Source: Ectopseudomonas chengduensis (lineage in GTDB: Bacteria > Pseudomonadota > Gammaproteobacteria > Pseudomonadales > Pseudomonadaceae). From it: DNA of 64,000 nucleotides. Every line of letters begins with the position of its first letter. Position 1 is the stretch's first letter. Under the pieces are notes generated by a model. That model had not been told where the DNA came from and made no database searches. It saw nothing but the letters and a program-made list of their open reading frames with translations. A program made the translations under genes and the position numbers. The stretch covers positions 124,001 to 188,000 of the forward strand of contig NZ_JACFYZ010000006.1 of NCBI RefSeq assembly GCF_015712065.1, given 5' to 3'. Positions 28,838 to 38,047 of the stretch are shown here, in pieces.

Positions 28838-28861
28838 GAAACGGCCCGAAAGGGCCGTTTC
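28838..28861. terminator. Bidirectional terminator
   Basis: GAAACGGCCC and GGGCCGTTTC arms with a GAAA loop, between the convergent FadB-like and PepSY genes. A/T tracts flank both sides. Confidence 0.85.
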
Positions 28862-28877
28862 TCATTGGCTGGCTGAG

Positions 28878-29144
28878 TCAATCGTCCAACTGGTCGCGAA
28901 TCACTGTACCGCTCTTGCCGTCGATACGGAATTCGTGAAGGCGGCCATCTTCTTTCAGACCTTCGCCCTCCCAGTAGCCATCATTGTCGGCTTCGATCTT
29001 GTGCAGTTCGGTATAACCGGCTGCACGGGCCTTGCTCAGGGCGTCCTCGATGCTGATCCAGTCACTGCCGGGGCGATCCGCCAGGGCGTTACCAGCCAAC
29101 AGGAAACTGCCTGCGAGCAGGGCGATCAGGTTGCGTGTATGCAT
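28878..29144 (-). CDS. PepSY-domain periplasmic protein
   Basis: An 88-residue protein with a signal peptide (about 1-22) and one PepSY-like domain: WISIEDALSKARAAGY, then YWEGEGLKEDGR and HEFRIDGKSG. Such small proteins are common in Pseudomonas and are thought to bind ligands or inhibit proteases. The gene stands alone between a terminator and the next small gene. Confidence 0.82.
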   Translation of the reverse strand: MHTRNLIALLAGSFLLAGNALADRPGSDWISIEDALSKARAAGYTELHKIEADNDGYWEGEGLKEDGRLHEFRIDGKSGTVIRDQLDD

Positions 29145-29199
29145 GGTCTGGTTCCTCTTTCCGTTGAAGATACCCGGAGGAGTCTAGACCATCGAGACT

Positions 29200-29400
29200 T
29201 CACGCCGCCTGGCACCATCCCTGGCGAATGCACACGGCCTCGTGGATCGCCAGCATCTCGCTGTGTCGGGTAGGCATGCGCAGGGTCAGCATGCTGCCAT
29301 CATCGAGCTGCAGAGCGGCTTCGGTTTCGAATTGCAGGCTGCCATCTTGCAGGTGAGCGTAGGTGACGCCGTAGGCGTCCAGGCTGAGTTGGCTATGCAT
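29200..29400 (-). CDS. Small conserved protein, unknown
   Basis: A 66-residue protein beginning MHSQLSLDAYGVTYAHLQDG. The ATG at 29400 is preferred; the open frame upstream runs through another small gene. Predicted beta-rich, soluble, with no motif I know. It follows the 37-residue gene by 20 bases on the same strand. Confidence 0.6.
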   Translation of the reverse strand: MHSQLSLDAYGVTYAHLQDGSLQFETEAALQLDDGSMLTLRMPTRHSEMLAIHEAVCIRQGWCQAA

Positions 29401-29420
29401 GGCTGCTCTCCTGGGTCGTG

Positions 29421-29534
29421 TCAGCGCGGACGAGCGTCGCGGGCTGCGGCGGCAGCCTGCTCGGGACGAACCGGTGCGACGGTCTGGAAGGCGGAGGCGG
29501 CGGCGAAACTGGCGAGTGCGGCGTAGATGCTCAT
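29421..29534 (-). CDS. Possible 37-residue alanine-rich peptide
   Basis: ATG at 29534, TGA at 29421, with AAGGA 8 bases upstream. The peptide starts MSIYAALASFAAASAFQTVA and ends RDARPR. The first half is mildly hydrophobic. Supported only by start signals and position. Confidence 0.45.
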   Translation of the reverse strand: MSIYAALASFAAASAFQTVAPVRPEQAAAAARDARPR

Positions 29535-29759
29535 GATCGATTTCCTTCTGTGCAAGTGGGCAGGGCCCGATGACGAAATCATCCGGCACATGCATGAGGC
29601 GCAGAAGTGAAAGGTATTTATGATGACTATCGAGCGTACTGATAAGACGCTACGCGGCGGCCTTTGGCGGGAAAACCAATGTTTGCGTGGTGAGCGGTTA
29701 TATGAGGGTTAAGTTATTGTGGGGGCGGTGCTTATGAACATCCCTGTTCATGTTTTGTC

Positions 29760-30419
29760 TTAGCGAGTAGCCAAAGCGTAGTTGCTCTGCATCCAGTTAT
29801 GATGATGCCTTTCGCTGCGGTTCATCGACCAGTTGGTGAGTGCCACCATAGCCAGAGTTCCGCCGATAATCATAAGGGGATAGGCTACTGTTAGTTCGAC
29901 CAGTGAATACTTCCAGGCCAGCGGTCGGCCAACGCCGAGAAGGGCCGCGTAGAACCAGGAAACACCGGACAGTGCGCCAGAAAAAATGGCCAGGTGACGC
30001 ATGTTCGCTGACAGCTTGAGCAAAGACCCGGTTTTTTGCAGAGCTGGCAGTATCGAGTTGTGCAAGACCATACCATTGAGGGTCAATAGCACGACAATAC
30101 TGATCTTGGCTTGCAGTTTGGGGTTCATGAAGTACTGCATGCCGGCGCTGGAGGCGTCTAGCGCAATGATGGCGATGCCACTGATCCATAGGGCAATAAG
30201 TGAGATGCCGACCACGCTTTTCAGATGTGCCAGGTGTTCGCGACACTGTTTTGCGCCTTCACCTTTAAGCAGCTGCTTAATCATGGCGATATCGCTGGTT
30301 AGTATCAAACCAATGGCAACGCAGCAGGCGATGAGGTGTATATAAATGATCCCTAAACGTAATAGTTCCATTGCTTCTTTGTTTTGGAGAGCGGAAATTA
30401 GAAGTGTGTAAAGGTCCAT
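29760..30419 (-). CDS. Orphan polytopic membrane protein, AT-rich
   Basis: A 219-residue protein with about six hydrophobic segments and no charged active-site motif that I recognise. The ATG at 30419 has CGAGG upstream and is preferred to a codon 14 residues earlier. Codon use is clearly poorer in G+C than neighbouring genes and the surrounding 1.4 kb is also AT-richer, which points to recent acquisition. The C-terminal tail is rich in H and R (NRSERHHHNWMQ). A transporter or redox membrane protein is possible, but nothing shows it. Confidence 0.7.
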   Translation of the reverse strand: MDLYTLLISALQNKEAMELLRLGIIYIHLIACCVAIGLILTSDIAMIKQLLKGEGAKQCREHLAHLKSVVGISLIALWISGIAIIALDASSAGMQYFMNPKLQAKISIVVLLTLNGMVLHNSILPALQKTGSLLKLSANMRHLAIFSGALSGVSWFYAALLGVGRPLAWKYSLVELTVAYPLMIIGGTLAMVALTNWSMNRSERHHHNWMQSNYALATR

Positions 30420-31006
30420 GTAAATACCTCGGACTCTGCAAAAATAAATAAAAATAACCATGCGTCAGAGCATATTTAATTGGCACTGACTTTGTTTTGT
30501 GTGTGGTTACTGATCGCTAATCACTTTCTGGTAATTATTAACTGCAGAAAACCTCTTTTATCTGGACAATAGCAAACCACCGACGCAATCTCTTGCAGTC
30601 AAGGAATCTTCCAGATTCGGGGGGGCGATGGAGCGATGGACAGGGTTTGTGCTCGAGCCGGGGGAAGGCCCACGACTATGAGAGCAATGGTAAGCGCTGT
30701 AGTTCATTTTTTGATCAGCCGTTCGTCGTTCATGGGTCCTCGGGCTGTGACCTGCTGAGCATTTTCTAATCAATCAGGTCGTTAGGGTGGTCCTGAGGTC
30801 TTGGCTCGCTCATGCGCTAACGGCGCCTGGCTGGGGCTCGTTCGGCAGGTTGTCAAATTTTCTTGACGAGAGTCGGGCTCCTCTCAGAGCCTGGCATGCG
30901 GCACTTCTATCGGTTTTCAGGGTTATGGCGCTATTTCATTGGGCTGCATGATGTGTTAAGAAAAACGCACAAATCACCCGCCCGCGTGTTCACCACAGGA
31001 AACCTC
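30420..31006. other. AT-richer intergenic region
   Basis: No convincing gene, repeat or RNA was found. The short frames present lack ribosome sites and codon bias. It separates the orphan membrane gene from the amidotransferase gene and shares the lower GC of the former. Confidence 0.5.
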
Positions 31007-31732
31007 ATGTCGCTGCGTATCTGCATCCTGGAAACTGACATCCTCCGCCCCGAACTGGTCGACCAGTACCAGGGTTATGGCCACATGTTCGAGCAGCTGT
31101 TCGCTCAACAGCCGGTCACGGCAGAGTTCAGTGTCTACAACGTGGTGGAAGGGCATTACCCGCCCGATAGCGAGAAATTCGATGCCTATCTGGTGACCGG
31201 CAGCAAGGCGGATTCTTTCGGCAGCGATCCCTGGATTCAGACCCTCAAGGAGTATCTGCTCGAGCGCTACAAGCGCGGCGACAAGCTGCTGGGCATCTGT
31301 TTTGGCCATCAACTGCTGGCGCTGCTGCTTGGCGGCAAGGCCGAGCGTGCCGAACAGGGTTGGGGCGTTGGCGTGCACAGTTATCGTCTGGCAGGCAAGC
31401 CCGAGTGGATGAGCCCGGCTCTGGACGAGCTGCAACTGTTGATCAGCCACCAGGATCAGGTCACCCGCCTGCCAGAGAAGGCCACGCTGCTGGCTTCCAG
31501 TGACTTCTGCCCGATTGGCGCCTACCACATCGAGGATCAGGTGCTGTGCTTCCAGGGGCATCCAGAGTTCGTTCACGACTACTCGCGGGCATTGCTCGAT
31601 CTGCGCCAGCAGCATCTCGGTGAGCAGGTCTATCAGCAGGGCGTGGACAGCCTCAAGCATTCGCAGCAGGGCAGTGCAGTGGCTGAGTGGATGATGCGCT
31701 TTGTCGCTCAAGGCAAGGAAAGCAAGGCCTGA
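31007..31732 (+). CDS. Class I glutamine amidotransferase
   Basis: A 241-residue stand-alone GATase1 protein. The nucleophile is C98 in GICFGHQLLA; FQGHPEF near residue 190 supplies the His and Glu of the triad. Stand-alone relatives act on gamma-glutamyl compounds or are annotated GMP-synthase-like. The frame is open upstream, but the ATG at 31007 is preceded by ACAGGAAA and matches the family start. It ends at a strong terminator. Confidence 0.88.
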   Translation: MSLRICILETDILRPELVDQYQGYGHMFEQLFAQQPVTAEFSVYNVVEGHYPPDSEKFDAYLVTGSKADSFGSDPWIQTLKEYLLERYKRGDKLLGICFGHQLLALLLGGKAERAEQGWGVGVHSYRLAGKPEWMSPALDELQLLISHQDQVTRLPEKATLLASSDFCPIGAYHIEDQVLCFQGHPEFVHDYSRALLDLRQQHLGEQVYQQGVDSLKHSQQGSAVAEWMMRFVAQGKESKA

Positions 31733-31746
31733 GCCTGATTCGATTC

Positions 31747-31777
31747 ATGAAAAAGCCCGGTTTGCCGGGCTTTTTCA
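31747..31777. terminator. Bidirectional terminator
   Basis: AAAAAGCCCGG and CCGGGCTTTTT around a short loop, with T-runs on both strands. Its right end contains the stop codon of the next minus-strand gene. Confidence 0.9.
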
Positions 31778-32017
31778 TACCTGCTGGGTGAGCACGAAGT
31801 AAGGCGAGAGCTGTTCGCTTCTGCTTGGCGGTGGGCTGCTACGTTGCCGCTTGAGACTCTCGGCCAGGTCCAGGTGGTGAGCCAATTTGTGGCTGCACTC
31901 GATATTGCGCGCCACGGCGCCAGCCGAGCCTTTACCAATACCACTGAGTGCGAGCAGGGTGGTCAGCAGGGACAGACTGGCAAGCATCAGCAGGCGAGTG
32001 CGTTGGGTTCTGATCAT
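31775..32017 (-). CDS. Small exported protein, unknown
   Basis: An 80-residue protein with a signal-like N-terminus (about 8-28, rich in L, S and T) and a basic, proline-containing C-terminus. The TGA at 31775 lies in the terminator arm, so the transcript ends right after translation. It is 10 bases downstream of another tiny membrane-protein gene and the two probably form an operon. Confidence 0.6.
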   Translation of the reverse strand: MIRTQRTRLLMLASLSLLTTLLALSGIGKGSAGAVARNIECSHKLAHHLDLAESLKRQRSSPPPSRSEQLSPYFVLTQQV

Positions 32018-32027
32018 GGCCGTTCCC

Positions 32028-32222
32028 TCATCCCTGCGAGAGCGTGCCGAGCAGGGCGGGCAAATGCGTGATCAGGCTGTGCAGTGGGCCTGGTTGTTCA
32101 AAGGTTGGAGTGCTTGGCTGCAAGGTAGCGTAACTCACGACCAGCACCGTCGAGGTGCTGATCAGGTACAGGCCGATGGCAGCGAGGGCGCCGTTGCGGG
32201 CAGCTTGAGAGAGGCGGGACAT
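32028..32222 (-). CDS. Small single-pass membrane protein, unknown
   Basis: A 64-residue protein with one helix (about 13-31) following MSRLSQAARNGALAAIGLYL and a proline-rich tail. Position directly upstream of the 80-residue gene suggests a two-gene unit. No family recognised. Confidence 0.6.
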   Translation of the reverse strand: MSRLSQAARNGALAAIGLYLISTSTVLVVSYATLQPSTPTFEQPGPLHSLITHLPALLGTLSQG

Positions 32223-32368
32223 GTTCTGTGCTCCAGGTCCGGAGTGGGTGTGGGCACAGAATCGTCGAAGTCATTTCGATTGAATAATGGATGTTCTGCA
32301 GAGTAACTATCGATGGATTTGATAGCAGGCGCGGGTTGCCTGCTCGCTCCGGCACCCCGCGTCACGCT

Positions 32369-33091
32369 TCACGCAGATGCCAGCTCCTTGTCCATGCTGT
32401 TGATGCATTCGCTCATGGCCTGCTGACAACGCTCCATCAGCGCGGGCATGTCGTCCAGGCTCAGGCCGGCAGTAGGAATTGCCGGCAGCGAGCGAATCAG
32501 GATGCGGCCGCTGTTCCAGCGATTCAGGCGCATGGCTTTGCTGTAGTTGCTCACGCACACCGGGATGATCGGAACACCGGCCGTGATCGCCATCTGAAAC
32601 GCGCCTTTCTTGAACGGCAGCAGGCCTCGGCCAAGGTTGCGCGTGCCTTCCGGGAAGACCCAGATCGAAGTGTCGCGATTGCGCAGGGTTTCGGTGGTCG
32701 TCAGCATTGCGCGTTTGGCGGCTACGGCATTGCTGCGATCGATCAGCACGTTACCGGCCAGCCAGTAGAGCTGACCGAAGAATGGCACCCACTTGAGGCT
32801 CTTCTTGCCGATGCTCACGGTGCGCTCCGGTACCACGCGGCCAAGCACGTAGAGATCGAAGTTGGACTGGTGGTTGGCGATGATCACGCAGGAGCGCTGG
32901 TGTTCTAAAAGCGGGCGTACGTCGGTCTTCAGCTTCAGGCGCAGCAGGCATAGGGCGGGCAGCGAATAGAGACGTGCGCAGAGGCGGCTGTTGTCGGGGT
33001 TGAACGGGCGGCACAGGCCGAGCAGCAGGCCAAGCAGGCCGGCCAGGATGAAATGCACGCCCATCAGCAGCATGCGCAAGACGTAAAGCAT
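32369..33091 (-). CDS. plsC: 1-acyl-sn-glycerol-3-phosphate acyltransferase
   Basis: A 240-residue inner-membrane acyltransferase of phospholipid synthesis. The catalytic H74-x4-D79 motif is in NHQSNFD and the substrate motif FPEGTRN is near residue 145. An N-terminal membrane segment (about 5-28) anchors it. Pseudomonas has several PlsC-like genes, so the symbol denotes the family. Confidence 0.9.
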   Translation of the reverse strand: MLYVLRMLLMGVHFILAGLLGLLLGLCRPFNPDNSRLCARLYSLPALCLLRLKLKTDVRPLLEHQRSCVIIANHQSNFDLYVLGRVVPERTVSIGKKSLKWVPFFGQLYWLAGNVLIDRSNAVAAKRAMLTTTETLRNRDTSIWVFPEGTRNLGRGLLPFKKGAFQMAITAGVPIIPVCVSNYSKAMRLNRWNSGRILIRSLPAIPTAGLSLDDMPALMERCQQAMSECINSMDKELASA

Positions 33092-33223
33092 TGGGGAGAA
33101 CCGTCAGGGAAGGGGCGCGCAGTGTACGGGCGTTCACTCTGGCGGGCAATTGCTCGAAACTACCGCTTGGCGTGCGTAACGTCATGAATTGTCGCAGAAC
33201 TTGTCGGTTTCCGTGCCCATGCA

Positions 33224-33248
33224 GAAAGGGCGCCTCACGGCGCCCTTC
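33224..33248 (-). terminator. Terminator of alaC
   Basis: GAAGGGCGCC and GGCGCCCTTTC arms with a 4-base loop, 5 bases after the alaC stop. Confidence 0.7.
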
Positions 33249-33253
33249 AATAC

Positions 33254-34483
33254 TTACTCGGTCTCGGTTTTGGCCGGCTTACCCGGCAGTAGGCCGTCTG
33301 CGCGGAACATCGCCTTGATGCCGCGCAGCGCCTGACGGCTACGGTCCTGGTTCTCGATCAGGGCGAAGCGCACATGGTCGTCGCCATAGTCGCCAAAACC
33401 CAGGCCGGGCGAAACGCAGACCTTGGCTTCTGCCAGCAGCTTCTTGGCGAACTCCAGCGAGCCAAGATGAGCATAGGCGTCGGGAATCTTGGCCCAGATG
33501 TACATCGAGGCTTTGGGCTTCTCCACCATCCAGCCGATCTCGTGCAGGCCCTTGACCAGCAGGTTGCGGCGTTGCCGGTACTGTTCGGCGATATCGCGCA
33601 CGCACTGCTGGTCACCTTCCAGCGCGGCGATGGCCGCGACCTGCAGCGGGGTGAAGGTGCCGTAGTCGTGGTAGCTCTTGATCCGTGCCAGGGCGCTGAC
33701 CAGCTCGGGATTGCCGACCATGAAGCCGATGCGCCAGCCGGCCATGTTGTAGCTCTTGGACAGGGTGAAGAACTCCACCGCGATGTCCTTGGCGCCCGGC
33801 ACCTGCATGATCGACGGCGCTTTCCAGCCGTCGTAGACGATGTCAGCGTAGGCCAGATCGTGAATCACCAGCACATCGTACTGCTTGGCTAGGGTGACCA
33901 CGCGCTCGAAGAAATCCAGCTCCACGCACTGCGCGGTGGGGTTGGAGGGGAAGCCGAGGATCATCATCTTCGGCTTGGGGATCGACTCGCGAATCGCCCG
34001 TTCCAGCTCGGCGAAGAAGTCCACGCCCGGTACCAGCGGTACAGAGCGTACCTGAGCGCCGGCGATCACCGCGCCGTAGATGTGGATCGGGTAGCTGGGG
34101 TTGGGCACCAGTACGGTGTCACCGTGGTCCAGGGTGGCCAGCATCAGGTGCGCCAGGCCTTCCTTGGAGCCGATGGTGACGATGGCTTCGCTTTCCGGAT
34201 CGATCTCCACGTCGTAGCGGTCCTTGTACCAGCGCGAGATGGCACGGCGCAGGCGAGGAATACCGCGGGAGGTGGAGTATCCGTGGGTGTCTTCACGCTG
34301 GGCGACCTGCACGAGCTTTTCAACGATGTGCGGTGGAGTCGCGCCGTCGGGGTTGCCCATGGAGAAGTCGATGATGTCTTCACCGCGACGGCGTGCGGCC
34401 ATCTTGAGTTCGGCGGTAATGTTGAAGACGTAGGGGGGGAGACGATCGATGCGCGCAAAGCGGCGCTTGGCGTTGTCAGCCAT
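33254..34483 (-). CDS. alaC: Glutamate-pyruvate aminotransferase AlaC
   Basis: A 409-residue class I PLP aminotransferase making alanine from pyruvate and glutamate. The N-terminus ([20 protein letters not shown]) is the one I know from AlaC, and the Schiff-base lysine is in [13 protein letters not shown]. The ATG at 34483 has a strong GAGGAA; the 17-codon upstream extension is rejected. Single gene with its own terminator. Confidence 0.94.
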   Translation of the reverse strand: MADNAKRRFARIDRLPPYVFNITAELKMAARRRGEDIIDFSMGNPDGATPPHIVEKLVQVAQREDTHGYSTSRGIPRLRRAISRWYKDRYDVEIDPESEAIVTIGSKEGLAHLMLATLDHGDTVLVPNPSYPIHIYGAVIAGAQVRSVPLVPGVDFFAELERAIRESIPKPKMMILGFPSNPTAQCVELDFFERVVTLAKQYDVLVIHDLAYADIVYDGWKAPSIMQVPGAKDIAVEFFTLSKSYNMAGWRIGFMVGNPELVSALARIKSYHDYGTFTPLQVAAIAALEGDQQCVRDIAEQYRQRRNLLVKGLHEIGWMVEKPKASMYIWAKIPDAYAHLGSLEFAKKLLAEAKVCVSPGLGFGDYGDDHVRFALIENQDRSRQALRGIKAMFRADGLLPGKPAKTETE

Positions 34484-34616
34484 GATTTCCTCGGATACGT
34501 AAGCGCCCGGAACCGTCCGAGCGACGTTGGCCACTGCGGTGGCCGGCGCTAAAGATAAGGGTTGCCGAACTGCGCTGTCCAGCGCAGTTGCAGGCTAAAA
34601 CAGCGAATCAGTCGAT

Positions 34617-35966
34617 TCAGCTCAACTCATCTTTCAAGCGCAGCAGCAAGGCGCCCAGTGCCTCCACATCGGCGTCTTCGGTACGCCAGGAGCAAAGGCT
34701 CAGGCGAAAGGCGGGGCGCCCCTGCCAGACGGTCGGGCCGAACCAGACTTCGCCAGATGCCTGGGCTGCTTGGCGAATGGCGATGGTCTGTTCGTCCGTA
34801 TCGCCACGCACCAATACCTGGTTCAGCACAACCCGGTTCAGTACCTGATAGCCGGCGTTACGTAATGTGTTGGCCAGTTCTTCAGCCTGGCGGATATGGC
34901 GGTCGATCATCGCTTGCAGGCCGGTGCGGCCCAGGTTGGCCAGGGCCGCCCAGATGGCGATGCCACGGGCGCGACGAGAGAACTCCAGTGTCAGGTTCTT
35001 CTGCGCATCCTTGCTTGCCGAGGCGTAGGCAGCATCGCTGTTCATCGCGGCGGCCAGTTCATCGGCGTCACGACAGATCGCCATGGCACTGTCGTAAGGG
35101 GTGTTCAGCCACTTGTGTCCATCGGTCGTCCAGCTATCTGCCAGCTCGACGCCCTCAAGCAAATGCGCTGAGGATGAGGCTCGCGCCCATAGGCCGAATG
35201 CGCCGTCGACATGCACCCAGGCGTTAGCCTCGCGGGCGATGGCAATCAGTTCGGCAAAACGGTCGAACTCGCCGGTGTTGACCTCGCCGGCCTGCAATAT
35301 CAATAGCGTGCGTTCATCCAGTTCAGGGAGTCGGGCCGGGTCGATACGCCCGTACTCGTCCACGGGCGCATAATGCAGGTGGTTCATGCCGAAACCGAGC
35401 ACGCGCAGTGCTTTCTTCACCGTGATGTGCGCCGTTTCTGCGAGTACGACGCGGATCTGTGGTGCGCCGAGTAATCCGTCGCCATCAAAATCCCAGCCCT
35501 GGCGTGCCAGCAGCACGCGCCGTGCGGCAGAAATACAGGCCAGGGTGCAGGCGGTCGCACTGGTGCCAAATCCCACGGCGCTCTGATCCGGTAGCCCCAG
35601 TGCTTGGCAGACCCAGCGTCCGGCAATTTTCTCCAGCCGATCAGCGACTGGAGAATTGTCGAAAGACGAGGCGCATTGATCCCAGGCCAGTACCAGGCGT
35701 TCGGCAGCTGCTGCCACTGGCAGCGTCGCGCCGATGACGAAGCCGAAGTAACGCGCGGCATTACTCGCCACGGTGGCTGGTGAGCCAATTTCGTCGAGCT
35801 GGCAGAGTACCTGATCGGCAGCATGGCCTTGCTCTGGCAGGGACCGGTCGAAGGTGGCCAGGGCGGTGATGGCTGAGGCGTCGGGGAAGACCCGGCGCGT
35901 GGGGATGCCGTCCAGGTAGGCCAGGGCGCGGCGGTCGGCTTCGACCAGCAGGTCGTGTTCGGTCAT
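34617..35966 (-). CDS. PLP-dependent group II decarboxylase family protein
   Basis: A 449-residue protein of the aromatic-L-amino-acid/diaminobutyrate decarboxylase fold. The PLP lysine is in TTDGHKWLN, and HVDGAFG carries the cofactor-binding aspartate. The substrate cannot be read from sequence. Upstream lies an unusual array of ACTGTAYC repeats (36048-36109), suggesting a dedicated regulator, possibly a PLP-binding MocR type. A separate transcription unit from nasT upstream. Confidence 0.88.
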   Translation of the reverse strand: MTEHDLLVEADRRALAYLDGIPTRRVFPDASAITALATFDRSLPEQGHAADQVLCQLDEIGSPATVASNAARYFGFVIGATLPVAAAAERLVLAWDQCASSFDNSPVADRLEKIAGRWVCQALGLPDQSAVGFGTSATACTLACISAARRVLLARQGWDFDGDGLLGAPQIRVVLAETAHITVKKALRVLGFGMNHLHYAPVDEYGRIDPARLPELDERTLLILQAGEVNTGEFDRFAELIAIAREANAWVHVDGAFGLWARASSSAHLLEGVELADSWTTDGHKWLNTPYDSAMAICRDADELAAAMNSDAAYASASKDAQKNLTLEFSRRARGIAIWAALANLGRTGLQAMIDRHIRQAEELANTLRNAGYQVLNRVVLNQVLVRGDTDEQTIAIRQAAQASGEVWFGPTVWQGRPAFRLSLCSWRTEDADVEALGALLLRLKDELS

Positions 35967-36047
35967 GAGGGAATCCTCGGCTAGGGGCTGTCTACCCTAG
36001 CCGAGCCCTGCAGAGCGCGGCATACACAGGCGCCAACGAAGGCGGCT

Positions 36048-36109
36048 GCTACAGTTGACTGAGTGATACAGTCTGAACCGATACAGTGCACTGTATTAGC
36101 GGTACAGTT
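36048..36109 (-). promoter_or_regulatory. Repeat-type operator upstream of the PLP decarboxylase
   Basis: Read on the minus strand, four copies of ACTGTAYC-like sequence occur at 36109-36101, 36088-36080, 36073-36065 and 36056-36048 (the last reads AACTGTAGC). The second copy also forms a perfect 16-bp palindrome, ATACAGTGCACTGTAT, at 36081-36096. All lie between nasT and the decarboxylase start. Confidence 0.6.
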
Positions 36110-36111
36110 GC

Positions 36112-36690
36112 TCAACCACCCAACATGTCATGCATCGCAATGATCTGTTCGGCCACCTGAATCAGCTTCTGCTGGCGACTCATGGCCTGCCGGCGCATCA
36201 GCGTATAGGCCTCTTCCTCATTGCAGCTCTTCATCTTCATCAGCAGGCCCTTGGCCAGTTCGACGCGCTTGCGTTCGGCCAGTTGGGCATCGCGTGCCTG
36301 GAGCTGGGCGCGCAATGCCTGATCGCTCTCGAAACGGGCCATGGCGACGTCGAGGATGGGTTGCAGGCGCTGGGCATGGATGCCTTCGACGATGTAGGCG
36401 CTGACGCCACTCTGGATTGCCTGGCGCATCACGCTGGGGTCGTGTTCGTCGGTGAACATGACGATTGGACGCGGTTGGTCACGGCTGACCAGTACCACCT
36501 GTTCCATCACGTCGCGGCCAGGGGACTCGGTGTCGATCAGAATAACGTCGGGGCGCACGGCCTCTACCCGCTCCGGCAGGTCGATGGTCAGCCCGGATTC
36601 GTCGATGACCTCGAAGCCGGCCTCGATCAGCGCGCACTTGAGGCGGCCGACCTTCTTCGGGGTGTCGTTGATCAGAAGGATACGCAGCAT
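36112..36690 (-). CDS. nasT: Nitrate-responsive ANTAR antiterminator NasT
   Basis: A 192-residue RNA-binding regulator: receiver-like domain (1 to about 120, D53 kept, but the conserved lysine region reads YIVEG) and a C-terminal ANTAR domain (about 130-190, ERKRVELAKGLLMK...EEEAYTLMRRQAM). NasT binds tandem hexaloop stems in mRNA leaders and prevents termination when NasS releases it in the presence of nitrate. It lies 18 bases after nasS. No nitrate or nitrite reductase gene is in the window. Confidence 0.95.
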   Translation of the reverse strand: MLRILLINDTPKKVGRLKCALIEAGFEVIDESGLTIDLPERVEAVRPDVILIDTESPGRDVMEQVVLVSRDQPRPIVMFTDEHDPSVMRQAIQSGVSAYIVEGIHAQRLQPILDVAMARFESDQALRAQLQARDAQLAERKRVELAKGLLMKMKSCNEEEAYTLMRRQAMSRQQKLIQVAEQIIAMHDMLGG

Positions 36691-36708
36691 CGATGAATCT
36701 CCCGGCGG

Positions 36709-37920
36709 TTACAGGGCGACAGCCGGGCTGTCGGCCAGGGCATGGAGGCGGAAGCTGCGCGCGTACGCGGCAGGGGCGCTGCCGTCCCAGCAGGTGCCGT
36801 CCTGCAGGATGGAGCTGCGCATCTCGCCCGGCACGGCAATTCCCAGCGCCGTAGCGGCTTCGCGGTACAGGGCCAGTTGCTGCACCTGGCGGGCCACGCC
36901 CAGGTAGTCGGGGTCCTTGCGTAGCAGGCCCCAACGGCGGAATTGGGTCATGAACCACATGGCATCGGACAGGTAGGGCTGGTTGACCAGGCCGCCGGCA
37001 TGAAAGCGCAGCGGATGCTCGTCCTGCCAGGCGTGGCCGAGGCCGTCCTGATACTGGCCGAGAAAGCGTGGGGTGATCGCCGAGACCGGCGCGTTGACGT
37101 ATTCGCTGCCGCTGAGCAGCAGGGCGGTGCTGCGCTTGTTTTCCTCGTTGTCATCGATGAAGCGTGCGGCGTCGAGCACCGCCATGATCAGCGCACGGGC
37201 GGTATTGGGGTTCTGTTCGGCGAAGGCGCGGGTGCAGCCCAGCACCTTTTCCGGGTGATCCGGCCAGATTGCCTGGATGGTGGTAACGGTACAGCCGAGT
37301 TGTTCATCGACGGCCTTGGCGGTCCAGGGTTCGCCGACGCAGAAGCCGTCGATGCGCTTGGCCTCGAGGTGTTCGATCATCTGCGGCGGTGGCACCACCA
37401 CGCTGTCCACGTCGCGCAGCGGATGGATGCCCTGGCTGGCCAGCCAGTAGTAAAGCCACATGGCATGGGTGCCGGTGGGGAAGGTCTGCGCGAAGGTCAG
37501 TCTTGCTCTGTTCTGGTGCACATGCTGGTGCAGTGCTTCACCGCTGGTCACGCCGGCGCTTTGCAGCGTGTGCGACAGGTTGATGCTCTGGCCATTCTGG
37601 TTCAGCCCCATGAGCACCGCCATGTCGGTTGCCGCTGCACCACCGAGGCCGAGCTGGACCCCATAGATCAAACCATACAGGCTGTGGGCGGCGTCCAGCT
37701 CGCCGCTGAGCAGGCGGTCGCGCAGGCCGGCCCAGGAGGCCTGGCGTCGCAGTTTTAGACTCAGCCCGTATTTTTCGGCAAAGCCCTGGGTGGCCGCGAC
37801 TATCACCGAGGCGGAATCGCTCAGGGCCATGAAGCCGATGTTCAGCACGCTCTTTTCCGGTGCATCGCTGCCGCCGACCCAGGCCAGTGCGTCGCCGCGA
37901 GGGATATGCTGTTCGCTCAT
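36709..37920 (-). CDS. nasS: Nitrate sensor protein NasS (NrtA-like)
   Basis: A 403-residue cytoplasmic protein related to the nitrate-binding proteins NrtA/CmpA but with no signal peptide. It binds and inhibits NasT and lets go when nitrate or nitrite is present. The ATG at 37920 with GAAGGAAG upstream is chosen over one 6 codons earlier. A terminator with an overlapping ANTAR-like hexaloop stem precedes the gene at 37993-38055. Confidence 0.94.
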   Translation of the reverse strand: MSEQHIPRGDALAWVGGSDAPEKSVLNIGFMALSDSASVIVAATQGFAEKYGLSLKLRRQASWAGLRDRLLSGELDAAHSLYGLIYGVQLGLGGAAATDMAVLMGLNQNGQSINLSHTLQSAGVTSGEALHQHVHQNRARLTFAQTFPTGTHAMWLYYWLASQGIHPLRDVDSVVVPPPQMIEHLEAKRIDGFCVGEPWTAKAVDEQLGCTVTTIQAIWPDHPEKVLGCTRAFAEQNPNTARALIMAVLDAARFIDDNEENKRSTALLLSGSEYVNAPVSAITPRFLGQYQDGLGHAWQDEHPLRFHAGGLVNQPYLSDAMWFMTQFRRWGLLRKDPDYLGVARQVQQLALYREAATALGIAVPGEMRSSILQDGTCWDGSAPAAYARSFRLHALADSPAVAL

Positions 37921-37992
37921 GTCACTTCCTTCATCCACGCATTAGGTTCCGAGCCGCCGGCTTAGGTTTGCAGGGCTGTGCGGGTGGCCCAC

Positions 37993-38047
37993 AAAAAAGG
38001 CGTCGTACCGATCACCGCCGTAAAGGGCCGAGTTCGGATACGACGCC
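37993..38047 (-). terminator. Intrinsic terminator in the nasS leader
   Basis: On the minus strand GGCGTCGTA-T-CCG pairs with CGG-TACGACGCC and is followed at once by six T's. It lies 72 bases before the nasS ATG. It could also end the YgdI-lipoprotein transcript 100 bases upstream. Confidence 0.85.
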
